Shown piece by piece: positions 35,346 to 43,939 of a stretch of 64,000 nucleotides of DNA (its first letter is position 1; each line of letters opens with the position of its first letter). The notes beneath the pieces were generated by a model. The model saw only the letters and a program-made list of their open reading frames with translations, did no database searches and was not told the DNA's origin. Origin of the DNA: Guyparkeria sp016278265 (GTDB lineage Bacteria > Pseudomonadota > Gammaproteobacteria > Halothiobacillales > Halothiobacillaceae); NCBI RefSeq assembly GCF_044582145.1, contig NZ_JBDODO010000001.1, one strand, 5' to 3'. The position numbers and the translations under genes are program-made.

Positions 35346-36641
35346 ATGGCGAACGTGCTGGGCGTGGGGATTGCCACGCTGGACATCATCAACGAACTCG
35401 ACCACTACCCGACCGAGGACAGCGAGCAGCGCGCGCTGGCCCAGCGGGTCGAGTTGGGTGGCAATGTCGCCAACAGCCTGCGCATCCTGCGCCAGTTCGG
35501 CCATCCCGCCGAGTTTGCCGGCGTGCTGGCCGAGGATGCCGACGGCCGGCGCATCGCCGACCTGATGGATCGCTACGGCGTGGACACCCGCCATGCCCGC
35601 CGGGTCGAGGGGCACGCGCCCACGTCCTACATCACGCTCAATCGCGCCACCGGTAGCCGCACCATCGTGCACTACCGCGACCTGCCGGAATTCGATCTGG
35701 GTTCGTTCATGGCGATCGACCCATGCCGCTACGACTGGCTGCATTTCGAGGCACGCGCCTGTGACGAGACCGCCGCCATGCTCGCGCTGGTCCGGGCGCG
35801 GATCACCGACCAGCCCATCTCGCTGGAAGTGGAAAAGGATCGCCCCGATCTCGACCAGCTCTGGTCCTTCCCGGACATCATTTTCTTCTCCGCCGCCTTC
35901 GCCCGCGGCCGTGGCTTCGAGGAGCCGGCGGCCTTCCTGCGCGAGGCACGTGGCTGGGCGCCGCAGGCCATCCTGGTGCTCGGCTGGGGCAGTGGCGGTG
36001 CGTGGCTGTCCCGGCCCACCGATGCCGAACCCGCTCATGTTCCGGCGCAACCGGTCGATACGATCATTGACAGCATCGCCGCCGGCGACACGCTGATCGC
36101 CGGATTCATCCACGCGCGTGGAGGAGGAATGGGGTCGCTGGAATCGCTGGAATTTGCCGTGCGCCTGGCCGAGCGCAAGCTGGGCCAGGCCGGGTTGGGC
36201 GGGCTGGGACCGGACGATCCGGCCGCCGACCCGGACCTGCTTTGCCGGCTCGACGATCTCGAGCCGGTGGACGCCCTGGGCGTCTGGCCGCGGGGCCAAG
36301 AGCAATCCGGACCCGGACCCGCACCGCTGATCGTGGTCCGTGATGGCGAGCGGGTCTGTGCCTGGCGCAATGTCTGTCCGCACAACGGCTCGCCGTTGTC
36401 GCGTGACCACCACGATTTTCTCGAGGCCCGCGACGGCGAGCGCCAGCTACGCTGCAACGTGCACCAGGCCTACTTCCGCTTGGACGATGGCCTGTGTACC
36501 GCCGGCCCTTGTGAAGGCCAGCGACTCGAAGCCGTCGACCTCGAACGGGTCGGCAATCGCGTCTACCTGGCCGATCGAGCAAGCCGGCGAGATGAACCGA
36601 ACAGCCCCCAGGCACACTCGCCGGGAAGCCCGCGGGGATGA
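35346..36641 (+). CDS. Fusion of PfkB-family sugar kinase and Rieske [2Fe-2S] domain
   Basis: A single uninterrupted frame encodes 431 residues. Residues 1-290 are a PfkB/ketohexokinase-type kinase: GVGIATLDIINELDHYP, GGNVANSLRIL, and the anion-hole/catalytic motif AAGDTLIAGF with D248. After a Pro/Asp linker, residues 325-410 form a small Rieske domain with ligand pairs C344-P-H346 and C370-N-V-H373, as in nitrite-reductase small subunits and Rieske ferredoxins. Fusing a sugar kinase to an iron-sulfur redox module is unusual. The Rieske part may sense redox or oxygen, or serve a separate electron-transfer role. Lack of any frameshift was checked by following the frame across the junction. 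Confidence 0.85.
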   Translation: MANVLGVGIATLDIINELDHYPTEDSEQRALAQRVELGGNVANSLRILRQFGHPAEFAGVLAEDADGRRIADLMDRYGVDTRHARRVEGHAPTSYITLNRATGSRTIVHYRDLPEFDLGSFMAIDPCRYDWLHFEARACDETAAMLALVRARITDQPISLEVEKDRPDLDQLWSFPDIIFFSAAFARGRGFEEPAAFLREARGWAPQAILVLGWGSGGAWLSRPTDAEPAHVPAQPVDTIIDSIAAGDTLIAGFIHARGGGMGSLESLEFAVRLAERKLGQAGLGGLGPDDPAADPDLLCRLDDLEPVDALGVWPRGQEQSGPGPAPLIVVRDGERVCAWRNVCPHNGSPLSRDHHDFLEARDGERQLRCNVHQAYFRLDDGLCTAGPCEGQRLEAVDLERVGNRVYLADRASRRDEPNSPQAHSPGSPRG

Positions 36642-36651
36642 AGGAACAGGG

Positions 36652-38670
36652 ATGATGGATCGCCAACATGACATCTCGCATTGGCTCGAGGCCCTGCCCG
36701 ACCCGCTGGTCGGACGGGACGCCGAAGGCCGACTGCACCCGATCAACCGGGCGGCGCGCTCCATGCCGGCGAGCAGCAGACTCGAGGGCATGCTGAACGA
36801 CCGTGATGGGAGCACGTCCCCACGACTGGTCAACCAATTGCCCAATGACACCACGGAACGTCGGGTCTACCGCCACCTTCATCTCGGCTCGCATCCCGAC
36901 CCGGATGCCACTCCCCGCGAGTTGCACCTGTTGCAGGACGTCACCGGCGAAAAGCGCGCGGAAACGGCGCTGGCCGAAACCGAACGCCTGGTGCGCCTGC
37001 TGATCGATTCCAGTCCGGACGTGATCCAGGTCAAAGACGGGCAGGGCCACTGGCTGCTGGCCAACCAGGCGGCGCTCGACCTGTTCCGCCTCGAGGGCCT
37101 GCCCTGGTGGGGGCAGAGCGACGACTCGCTGGCCGATCTGACCGAACCGACCTTCCGGGATGCCTTCTACTTCTGCCGACAATCCGACGAGCGCGCCTGG
37201 AAGGCCAATGAACTCCATCGCGAGAGCGAGGTGATCAAATCGCCGGAAGGCGAGGAACAGGTCTTCGACACGATCAAGCAGCCGGTATTCGACGCCGACG
37301 GCCAGCGGCATGCCATGATCGTGATCGCGCGCAACATCACCGCCCAGCTGCGCGCCCAGGCCGAATACGAAGACCTGGCCATCCACGACGAGCTGACCCA
37401 CCTCTACAACCGTCGCTTCTTCCAGATCGAAGCCCAGCGCCGTCTCGACGAACTGGGCCGTGAGAACCGTCACGCGGCAGTCGCCGTGCTGGACCTCGAC
37501 CGTTTCCGCAGCATCAACGACTGCCACGGGCACGAAGAGGGCGACCGGGTAATTCGCCAGATGGCCGACCGGCTGCGCGACCTGGGTGCCCAGCAGGACT
37601 GGCTGGTCGCACGGCTCGCCGGCGACGAGTTCGCCATCCTCGCCGGCGACGTCGAACCCAGCGATGGCCCCGAAGTGCTGGGCGCGGCGCTGCGCGAACT
37701 GGTGCGTCACTCCTTCGAACTCGAGACCACCAACCTCATCCTGACCGCCAGTACCGGCATTGCCTACTGGCCGTCCCACAGCCGCCACATCGCCCAGCTG
37801 CTTACCCAGGCGGATGCGGCCATGTTCGAGGCGAAGAAGAACGAACGCGAGCCCGTGGCGGTATTCAGCCCGCAGCTCTCCGAGCGACAGATCTGGCGCT
37901 CGGAGATGCTGGGCGCCCTGCGCGACAGCCTGGAAAACGAGCGTTTCCATCTCGTCTACCAGATCCAGCAGGACGCCCTCGGCCTGGCCGTGACCGGCGT
38001 GGAGGCCCTGCTGCGCTGGGACGCCCCCGATCCGCAATTGCAGTGCGGCCCGCAGGACTTCATCCCCTTCCTGGAGCAATCGGGACTGATCGTCGAGGTC
38101 GGTGGCTGGGTGATGACCGAATCGGCCTGCCAGGCCGCCGAGTGGGGCCGCGAGACCGGCGAGGCGATCACCGTCTCGGTGAATGTCTCCAGCGTTCAGC
38201 TGCACGCCCGCTGCTTTGCCGAGCGCGTCGCCCGCGCCCTGGAGATATCCGGCCTGCCCCCGGAGCGACTCGAACTGGAACTCACCGAGACCGCGCTGGT
38301 CCATGACCCTGAACAGGCGGCAACGATGCTGGATGCCGTGCGGGAACTGGGCGTGAAGCTCGCGCTGGACGACTTTGGCACCGGCTATTCGTCGCTGAGC
38401 TACCTCAAGCGATTCTCGTTCGACCGCCTGAAGATCGATCAGAGTTTCGTGCGCGACATCCTCGGCGACCGCAACGATCTGGAGATCGTCCGGGCAATCA
38501 TCGCCATGGGCAACGCCCTGTCGCTCGAGATCATCGCCGAAGGGGTGGAAACCTCCGAGCAGCGCGATCTGCTGGACGCGCTTGGTTGCCACTCCTTCCA
38601 GGGCTACCTGATCGGTCGCCCGACAGTGGCCGAGGCCATCCGCCCCTTACTGGGCGTGCGGCTACTGTAG
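36652..38670 (+). CDS. PAS-GGDEF-EAL c-di-GMP signalling protein
   Basis: The 672-residue soluble protein has an N-terminal region of about 110 residues, a PAS domain at about 118-235 (SSPDVIQVKDGQGHWLLAN), a GGDEF domain and an EAL domain. The cyclase site reads AGDEF at about 323-327 and there is no RxxD I-site upstream, so the cyclase may be weak or regulatory. The phosphodiesterase motifs are intact: EALLRW at 451, DDFGTGYSSLSYL, KIDQSFV and AEGVET. A net c-di-GMP phosphodiesterase is likely. The ATG at 36652 follows AAGGA and lies 10 bases after the kinase-Rieske gene. Confidence 0.88.
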   Translation: MMDRQHDISHWLEALPDPLVGRDAEGRLHPINRAARSMPASSRLEGMLNDRDGSTSPRLVNQLPNDTTERRVYRHLHLGSHPDPDATPRELHLLQDVTGEKRAETALAETERLVRLLIDSSPDVIQVKDGQGHWLLANQAALDLFRLEGLPWWGQSDDSLADLTEPTFRDAFYFCRQSDERAWKANELHRESEVIKSPEGEEQVFDTIKQPVFDADGQRHAMIVIARNITAQLRAQAEYEDLAIHDELTHLYNRRFFQIEAQRRLDELGRENRHAAVAVLDLDRFRSINDCHGHEEGDRVIRQMADRLRDLGAQQDWLVARLAGDEFAILAGDVEPSDGPEVLGAALRELVRHSFELETTNLILTASTGIAYWPSHSRHIAQLLTQADAAMFEAKKNEREPVAVFSPQLSERQIWRSEMLGALRDSLENERFHLVYQIQQDALGLAVTGVEALLRWDAPDPQLQCGPQDFIPFLEQSGLIVEVGGWVMTESACQAAEWGRETGEAITVSVNVSSVQLHARCFAERVARALEISGLPPERLELELTETALVHDPEQAATMLDAVRELGVKLALDDFGTGYSSLSYLKRFSFDRLKIDQSFVRDILGDRNDLEIVRAIIAMGNALSLEIIAEGVETSEQRDLLDALGCHSFQGYLIGRPTVAEAIRPLLGVRLL

Positions 38671-38798
38671 GCGCAGGCCTGACCGTATCCGATACCGTCT
38701 TGCTCGCCTTGATCACGAGCGACTCGCCCGGCCAGAGTGGCACCGGATGCGCGCCGCCCTTCCCTGAAACACCCCTTTGCGCCAAGAGGCCCGACCCC

Positions 38799-39107
38799 AT
38801 GACGACACGCGCACAATGGATCGAGCAGACCCTGCGGGACGCGCTCGAACCGAGCTATCTCGAGATCACCGACGAGTCGACGCAGCACGCCGGCAACCGC
38901 GTCGAGAGCCACTTTCGCGTGGTGGTGGTCAGCGAGCGCTTCGACGGGCAGATGCTCATCAAGCGCCATCGGCTGGCGCAGGACCCGCTCAAACCGGCCT
39001 TCGAGCAGGGCCTGCATGCGCTGGCCCTGCATACCTACAGCCCCGCCGAATGGGCGCAACGCCAGGACGCCCCGGCCTCGCCAGCCTGCCAGGGCGGCGG
39101 TCACTGA
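38799..39107 (+). CDS. bolA: BolA family protein
   Basis: The 102-residue protein has the class II KH-like BolA fold with LEITDESTQHAGNRVESHFRVVVVS and the histidine of RHRLAQ. BolA proteins bind monothiol glutaredoxin with a shared [2Fe-2S] cluster and affect iron-sulfur delivery or transcription under stress. Its ATG at 38799 gives the family start; the longer frame to 38586 runs through the end of the GGDEF-EAL gene and is not used. A strong hairpin follows 16 bases after the stop. Confidence 0.92.
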   Translation: MTTRAQWIEQTLRDALEPSYLEITDESTQHAGNRVESHFRVVVVSERFDGQMLIKRHRLAQDPLKPAFEQGLHALALHTYSPAEWAQRQDAPASPACQGGGH

Positions 39108-39123
39108 CGCCGCGTCTGCCGCG

Positions 39124-39152
39124 AAACCCGAGTTTCTCCCTCGGGTTTGTTT
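39124..39152 (+). terminator. Intrinsic terminator after bolA
   Basis: AAACCCGAG (39124-39132) pairs perfectly with CTCGGGTTT (39140-39148) around a seven-base loop, followed by GTTT. It starts 16 bases after the bolA stop. Confidence 0.7.
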
Positions 39153-39207
39153 ACAGCCGGGGCGCGTCCGGCTAGTCTTCCCGCCCCAGTCTCCGGGCCC
39201 GTCCGAC

Positions 39208-39233
39208 ATGCCCCCCTAACCGGGGCATTTTTG
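39208..39233 (+). terminator. Second hairpin with T-tract upstream of the DUF481 gene
   Basis: ATGCCCC (39208-39214) pairs with GGGGCAT (39222-39228), followed by four more T residues. It looks like an intrinsic terminator. It lies 60 bases after the bolA terminator and about 115 bases before the next gene. It may be a back-up terminator or a leader attenuator. Confidence 0.55.
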
Positions 39234-39349
39234 TGTGAACGACCGGACGGCAGACAAATCGAATCCCGGACAAACGGTTGCCCCACACCGGCATTGGTAT
39301 CGGGCACCTCCTTCCTTCCGTCCCCAACGTTTTTTGCGGAGAGTTTCCG

Positions 39350-40081
39350 ATGAAGACCAACCGGCTGCTCGTTGCGGCACCAGTGATCCTGTCCCCCCTG
39401 TTCGCCTCGACGGTCCTCGCCGAGGACAGCGAGGGCAACGACATGTGGAGCGGTTCGACGGAGTTCGGCGCTTCTGTCACCACCGGCAACACCGACTCCT
39501 CGACCATCAACGGCAAGTTCAAGGTCGGTTACCAGGACGAGTCTTGGAAGCACGGCTTCCGCCTCGAGGCCCTGCAGGCGAGCGAAGATGGCGAGGACAC
39601 CGCCAACCGCGTGCTGGGTGAGTTTGAGAGCAATTATGCCCTGACTGATCGCGACTACCTGTTCGGCGTGCTGCGTGGCAACCACGACGAGTTCTCCGGA
39701 TACGACTACCAGGCCAGTGCGGCGACCGGCTATGGCCGCAAGCTGTGGCTCTCGGACAAGGGATTCTGGGATGCGGAGATCGGTCCCGGTGTGCGCGTCT
39801 CCAAGACCGATGACGGCCAGCAGGAGACCCACGTGATTACGCGGGCCGCCAGCGGCTTCGAGTACCAGTTCTCCGATTTCGCCAAGTTCAACCAGGATGT
39901 CACGGTGCTCGCCGGCGAGAACAATACCGAAATCGAGTCGATCTCCGGCGTGACCTCCTCGCTAACCGATACGCTCGCGATGAAGCTCTCCTACACGGTC
40001 CAGCACAACACCGACGTGCCGGCCGGAACGGAAAAGACCGACACCTACACCTCGGTCAACCTGGTCTACAACTTCGACTGA
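39350..40081 (+). CDS. DUF481 (YdiY-like) outer-membrane protein
   Basis: The 243-residue precursor has a signal peptide (cleavage near VLA-ED) and alternating aromatic/polar strands ending in VNLVYNFD, a C-terminal Phe-type outer-membrane signature. The N-terminal mature part GSTEFGASVTTGNTDSS is the DUF481 hallmark. A 12-strand beta-barrel is expected. Family members appear as salt- or stress-induced outer-membrane proteins, but no transport substrate is established. GCGGAGAG precedes the ATG at 39350. Strong terminators lie on both sides, so it is probably a monocistronic gene. Confidence 0.85.
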   Translation: MKTNRLLVAAPVILSPLFASTVLAEDSEGNDMWSGSTEFGASVTTGNTDSSTINGKFKVGYQDESWKHGFRLEALQASEDGEDTANRVLGEFESNYALTDRDYLFGVLRGNHDEFSGYDYQASAATGYGRKLWLSDKGFWDAEIGPGVRVSKTDDGQQETHVITRAASGFEYQFSDFAKFNQDVTVLAGENNTEIESISGVTSSLTDTLAMKLSYTVQHNTDVPAGTEKTDTYTSVNLVYNFD

Positions 40082-40128
40082 TCAAGGCCCTCGCCGGTCG
40101 GCGAGCCCGATCGAGGATGACGACATGC

Positions 40129-40168
40129 AAAAGGCCCGGTGGCGCGTCAAACGCCAACCGGGCCTTTT
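40129..40168. terminator. Bidirectional terminator between DUF481 gene and ridA
   Basis: AAAAGGCCCGGT (40129-40140) and ACCGGGCCTTTT (40157-40168) form a perfect twelve-base stem with T runs on both strands. It serves the convergent DUF481 gene (+) and ridA (-). Confidence 0.88.
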
Positions 40169-40196
40169 CTCGTCCGGGGTGCCGGAAACGGGCCGA

Positions 40197-40586
40197 TCAG
40201 TCCGGCAGGACCATCACCCCGTCGATCTCGACCTCGGCACCCTTGGGCAGGGCTCGCACACCGAGTGCCGCACGGGCGGGGAACGGCTCGGCGAGGTATT
40301 CCTTCATGATCGCGTTGACGGTCTCGAAATGAGACAGGTCCGGCAGGTAGATCTGCAACTTGACCACGTCGGCCAATTCGCCACCCGCGGCGCGGCAGAC
40401 GGCGGTGAGGTTGTCGAACACGCGCCGAGTCTGCGCCTCGATGCCACCCTCGACCAGCGTCATGGTTGCCGGGTCGAGCGCGATCTGCCCGGACAGGTAG
40501 ACGGTATCGCCGGCACGCACGGCCTGGGAGTAGGGGCCGATGGCGGCCGGTGCATCGTCGGTGTGGATGATTTCGCGTTGGCTCAT
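40197..40586 (-). CDS. ridA: RidA family 2-iminopropanoate/2-iminobutanoate deaminase
   Basis: The 129-residue protein matches RidA (YjgF/YER057c): APAAIGPYSQAVRAGDTVYLSGQI at the front, the conserved VVKLQIYLPDL, and FPARAALGVRALPKGAEVEID with the substrate-binding arginine in the motif RAALGV. It hydrolyses reactive enamines released by PLP enzymes such as threonine dehydratase. GAGAGA precedes the ATG at 40586. It lies downstream of spoT on the same strand with a 34-base gap, the order gmk-rpoZ-spoT-ridA found in many gammaproteobacteria. Confidence 0.93.
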   Translation of the reverse strand: MSQREIIHTDDAPAAIGPYSQAVRAGDTVYLSGQIALDPATMTLVEGGIEAQTRRVFDNLTAVCRAAGGELADVVKLQIYLPDLSHFETVNAIMKEYLAEPFPARAALGVRALPKGAEVEIDGVMVLPD

Positions 40587-40620
40587 TCTCTCTCCTGGAA
40601 TGCGGTTGGGCATCTGGCGC

Positions 40621-42804
40621 TCAGTGACGGGAGACACGCACCACGTCACGCAATTGCTTGATCGAACGCATCACGCGGGCCAGGTGGGTCCGGTCGGTGA
40701 CACGCACGGTGATGTCGATGATGGTCAGGTTCACGTCGCGGTCGTCGAAGCGCACGTCGTCGATGTCAGAACCGGCGTCGGATACCGCCGCGGCAATGCG
40801 CGCCAGTCCACCACGCACGTTGTTCGCCTGGATGCTGATCTGCGACTGGTATTCCCCGCTGGGCTCCGTTTCCCAGTCCACGGCCAGCCACCGCTCCGGG
40901 TGCTCGCCGGCATCGCTTGCATTGGGGCAGCCCTGACGGTGGACGACGATTCCGCGCCCGGTAGACAGGAAGCCGACCACCGCATCGCCGGGTACCGGAT
41001 GGCAGCACCCGGCGAAGCTGACCACCAGCCCCTCGGTACCGCTGATGATCACCGGCGCCTGCTTGCCAGCGCCCTCGCGCAGGATCTCGTTCGGGTCGAG
41101 CTTGCCGGCCTCGGCCTTGAGCAATCGCACCACCAGCGGGGCGATGCGATTGCCCAGGCCGATCTCACGCAGCAGGTCGTTGAAGCTTTCCTGGTGGTAC
41201 TCGCGCAGGATCTTGTCGATGCGCGCCTCGTCGAGCTCCTCGATGTCGCAGCCTTCGGCGACCATGGCCTTGGACAGCAAACGGTGGCCGAGGCGAATGG
41301 CCTCGGAATCCTGCAAGTGCTTGAGGTAGGCGCGAATGCTGGCCCGCGCCCGGGCGGTGACCACGAACGATAGCCAGCTGGGGTTGGGCACCGCGCCCGG
41401 CGCGGTGATCACCTCGACGGTCTGGCCGGACTCGAGCGGGGTCGACAGCGGCGCGAAACGCCGGTCGATCTTGCAGGCGACGCAGGTGTTGCCCACGTCG
41501 GTGTGGATCGCGTAGGCGAAATCCACCGCGGTCGCACGCCGCGGCAGTTCGATGATCTCGCCCATCGGCGTGAACACGTAGACCTCGTCGGGGAACAGGT
41601 CGACCTTGACCGATTCGAGGAATTCCTGCGGGTTGCCGGCCTTCTGCTGGATCTCCAACAGGTCACGCAGCCATTCGCGCGCCCGGGTCTGGGTGACCGA
41701 ACCGCGGTCGCCCTGGGTCTTGTATAGCCAGTGGGCAGCGATGCCGGACTCGGCGAACTGGTGCATCTCGTGGGTGCGGATCTGCACCTCCAGCGGGATG
41801 CCGTGCGGGCCGAAGAGGATGGTGTGCAGCGACTGGTAGCCGTTGGCCTTCGGGATGGCGATGTAATCCTTGAATCGCCCCGGCAGCGGCTTGTAGAGGT
41901 TGTGGACGATGCCGAGCGCCCGGTAGCAGTCGTCGACCGTGTCCACCAGCACGCGCACCGCGAAGACGTCGAACACCTCCTTGAAGGACAGGTGCTTGGA
42001 TTGCATCTTGCGGTAGATGGAATAGGGGCGTTTCTCGCGGGCCAGGCTGTCGGCGGCGAGGTCCTCGTGGGTAAATCGCTGCTCGAAACGCTCCTGGATG
42101 CCGGCGACGATCTCCTTGCGGTTGCCGCGCGCCCGGCGCACCGCCTCGCTCAAGACGCGGTGGCGCGCCGGATAGAGCGAGGCAAAGCCCAGGTCCTCGA
42201 GTTCGTGCCGGATCGCGTTGAGACCGAGGCGGTTGGCGATCGGGGTGTAGATGTCGAGCGTCTCGCGGGCGATGCGCCGGCGCTTGTCCGGGCGCATCAC
42301 CCCGAGCGTGCGCATGTTGTGCAGCCGGTCGGCGAGCTTGATCAGGATGACGCGCACATCCTCGACCATCGCCATCATCATTTTGCGGAAGTTCGCCGCC
42401 TGCGCCTCGGCCTTCGACTTGAAGCGGATCTGGGCGAGCTTGGAGACGCCATCGACCAAGTGGGCGACTTCCTCGCCGAACTGGGCGACGATTTCGTCGT
42501 GGACGATGTCGGTGTCCTCGACGACGTCATGCAGGATGGCCGCGACCACGGTGGCCTCGTCCATGCGCAGGTCCGCGAGGATGTGCGCCACCGCGATCGG
42601 GTGGCTGATGTAGGGTTCGCCGCTCTTGCGTGTCTGACCGGCATGCGCCTGGGCACCGAACTCGAATGCCGTGCGAATGCGGGCTATGTTTGCCTGGTCG
42701 AGATACTCGGCGAGGTGCTGGGCCAGCGGGGCGAAGAAGACGTCGGTCAGATGCGACTCGGCCGTCCCGGCGACGACCGGCGTCCCTGTCTGCCCGCTCT
42801 CCAT
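40621..42804 (-). CDS. spoT: Bifunctional (p)ppGpp synthetase/hydrolase SpoT
   Basis: The 727-residue protein has the N-terminal HD hydrolase domain with H92-D93 in LHDVVEDT, the synthetase region (RFKDYIAIPKANGYQSLHT), a TGS domain with VDFAYAIHTDVGNTC, a helical region and a C-terminal ACT domain. Because both catalytic halves look complete, it can make and destroy the alarmone. The ATG at 42804 (preceded by GAGGCGG) gives the accepted N-terminus; the longer frame overlaps rpoZ. The neighbours gmk and rpoZ are the usual partners. Confidence 0.95.
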   Translation of the reverse strand: MESGQTGTPVVAGTAESHLTDVFFAPLAQHLAEYLDQANIARIRTAFEFGAQAHAGQTRKSGEPYISHPIAVAHILADLRMDEATVVAAILHDVVEDTDIVHDEIVAQFGEEVAHLVDGVSKLAQIRFKSKAEAQAANFRKMMMAMVEDVRVILIKLADRLHNMRTLGVMRPDKRRRIARETLDIYTPIANRLGLNAIRHELEDLGFASLYPARHRVLSEAVRRARGNRKEIVAGIQERFEQRFTHEDLAADSLAREKRPYSIYRKMQSKHLSFKEVFDVFAVRVLVDTVDDCYRALGIVHNLYKPLPGRFKDYIAIPKANGYQSLHTILFGPHGIPLEVQIRTHEMHQFAESGIAAHWLYKTQGDRGSVTQTRAREWLRDLLEIQQKAGNPQEFLESVKVDLFPDEVYVFTPMGEIIELPRRATAVDFAYAIHTDVGNTCVACKIDRRFAPLSTPLESGQTVEVITAPGAVPNPSWLSFVVTARARASIRAYLKHLQDSEAIRLGHRLLSKAMVAEGCDIEELDEARIDKILREYHQESFNDLLREIGLGNRIAPLVVRLLKAEAGKLDPNEILREGAGKQAPVIISGTEGLVVSFAGCCHPVPGDAVVGFLSTGRGIVVHRQGCPNASDAGEHPERWLAVDWETEPSGEYQSQISIQANNVRGGLARIAAAVSDAGSDIDDVRFDDRDVNLTIIDITVRVTDRTHLARVMRSIKQLRDVVRVSRH

Positions 42805-42829
42805 CGCCGCCTCAACCCGGCCCGCGGGC

Positions 42830-43156
42830 TCAGGCCTCGTCGCTGGTCGCCGGCGTGGCCGGGCGGACTGGTTCGGCGCTTTCGTCGGCAAACTGAGCCA
42901 ACTCGGCGCGGATCTCCTGCTCGGTGATCTCGGAGCGAGACAGGGTGACCTGCTTCTCGATCTCGTCGATCCGCGCGCGATCGATCTTGCCCTCGCCCAG
43001 CTCACGCAGGGCGATCACCACCGGCTTTTCCTTGCCCATCGGCACCAGCGGCTCGGCGCCGTGCTCGATCTGGCGGGCGCGCTTAGCAGCGGTCAGCACC
43101 AGCTCGAAACGGTTGGGAATCTTTTCCAGGCAGTCTTCTACGGTTACGCGTGCCAT
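42830..43156 (-). CDS. rpoZ: DNA-directed RNA polymerase omega subunit
   Basis: The 108-residue protein begins MARVTVEDCLEKIPNRFELV, the omega signature, with the conserved TAAKRARQI and KPVVIALREL. Omega stabilises the beta-prime subunit and forms part of ppGpp site 1, so linkage with spoT is functional as well as conserved. The C-terminal tail after residue 80 is acidic and variable. The start at 43156 is chosen over 43198 by family alignment. Confidence 0.95.
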   Translation of the reverse strand: MARVTVEDCLEKIPNRFELVLTAAKRARQIEHGAEPLVPMGKEKPVVIALRELGEGKIDRARIDEIEKQVTLSRSEITEQEIRAELAQFADESAEPVRPATPATSDEA

Positions 43157-43231
43157 TGGTGTCTTAGCCTCGGTATACAGGTTGGACGGCCCGGCCATCC
43201 TGAGGACGACCGGGCCGTATCGCGGTTGGCT

Positions 43232-43251
43232 GTCTTTTCGACCGAAAAGAC
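43232..43251. other. Hairpin between gmk and rpoZ
   Basis: GTCTTTTC (43232-43239) and GAAAAGAC (43244-43251) form a perfect eight-base stem with a four-base loop in the 117-base spacer between gmk and rpoZ. No terminating T-tract follows on the minus strand, so partial attenuation or mRNA processing is more likely than full termination. Confidence 0.4.
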
Positions 43252-43273
43252 GTTTCTGGGCACTAGTTTACGG

Positions 43274-43906
43274 TCAGTCGGCCTCGCCCAGCAAATCGGC
43301 AATCAGTTCGGGGTTCCGTTCGTACTGGCGATCGGTCTCCAAGGTGGCGGCCGTGAACAGTGTGTCCAACTGATCGAGTGCCTGCTCGAAGGCGTCGTTG
43401 ATCACGAGGTAGTCGTACCAATGGCACTCGCGCATCTCGCGGCGGGCCTCCGCCAGCCGCCGTGCGATCACTTCGTCGTCGTCCGAGGCGCGATTGCGCA
43501 GGCGCTTTTCCAGCTCGGCACTGCTCGGCGGCAGGATGAAGATGAAGATCGCCTCGGGGAACAGCTTCTTGACCTGCGCCGCGCCCTGCCAGTCGATCTC
43601 GAGGATCAGGTCGCGACCGCGCTCGAGCTCCTCGCTGATCGCCGCCTTGCTGGTGCCGTAGTAGTTCTCGAAAACCTTGGCGTGTTCGACGAACGCCTCC
43701 TGCGCCAGCATCACCTCGAACTGCGAGATATCGACAAAGTGGTAGTGCTCGCCGTTGACCTCACCGTCCCGCCGCGGGCGGGTGGTGTGCGACACCGACA
43801 ACGCCAGCTCCGGCCGACGCTCACGCAGCGCCTTGATCAGGCTGGTCTTACCCGCCCCGGAGGGCGCCGAAATCACGAATAGCTGTCCATGCGGCGTTGC
43901 CGTCAT
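43274..43906 (-). CDS. gmk: Guanylate kinase
   Basis: The 210-residue enzyme phosphorylates GMP to GDP. It has the P-loop SAPSGAGKTSLIKAL, the GMP-binding SVSHTTRPRRDGEVNG and HYHFVD, EHAKVFENYYGTSK, and LILEIDWQGA. Length and order are standard. It is the upstream gene of the gmk-rpoZ-spoT-ridA series on the minus strand. Confidence 0.96.
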   Translation of the reverse strand: MTATPHGQLFVISAPSGAGKTSLIKALRERRPELALSVSHTTRPRRDGEVNGEHYHFVDISQFEVMLAQEAFVEHAKVFENYYGTSKAAISEELERGRDLILEIDWQGAAQVKKLFPEAIFIFILPPSSAELEKRLRNRASDDDEVIARRLAEARREMRECHWYDYLVINDAFEQALDQLDTLFTAATLETDRQYERNPELIADLLGEAD

Positions 43907-43939
43907 CTTCTCTCCGTCTGGTTATCCGTTCGTCGTCGC

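Noticed and set aside
36106..38592. An 828-residue minus-strand frame opposite the GGDEF-EAL gene
   Set aside because: Antisense frame with no domain; the sense strand carries unmistakable PAS, GGDEF and EAL motifs.
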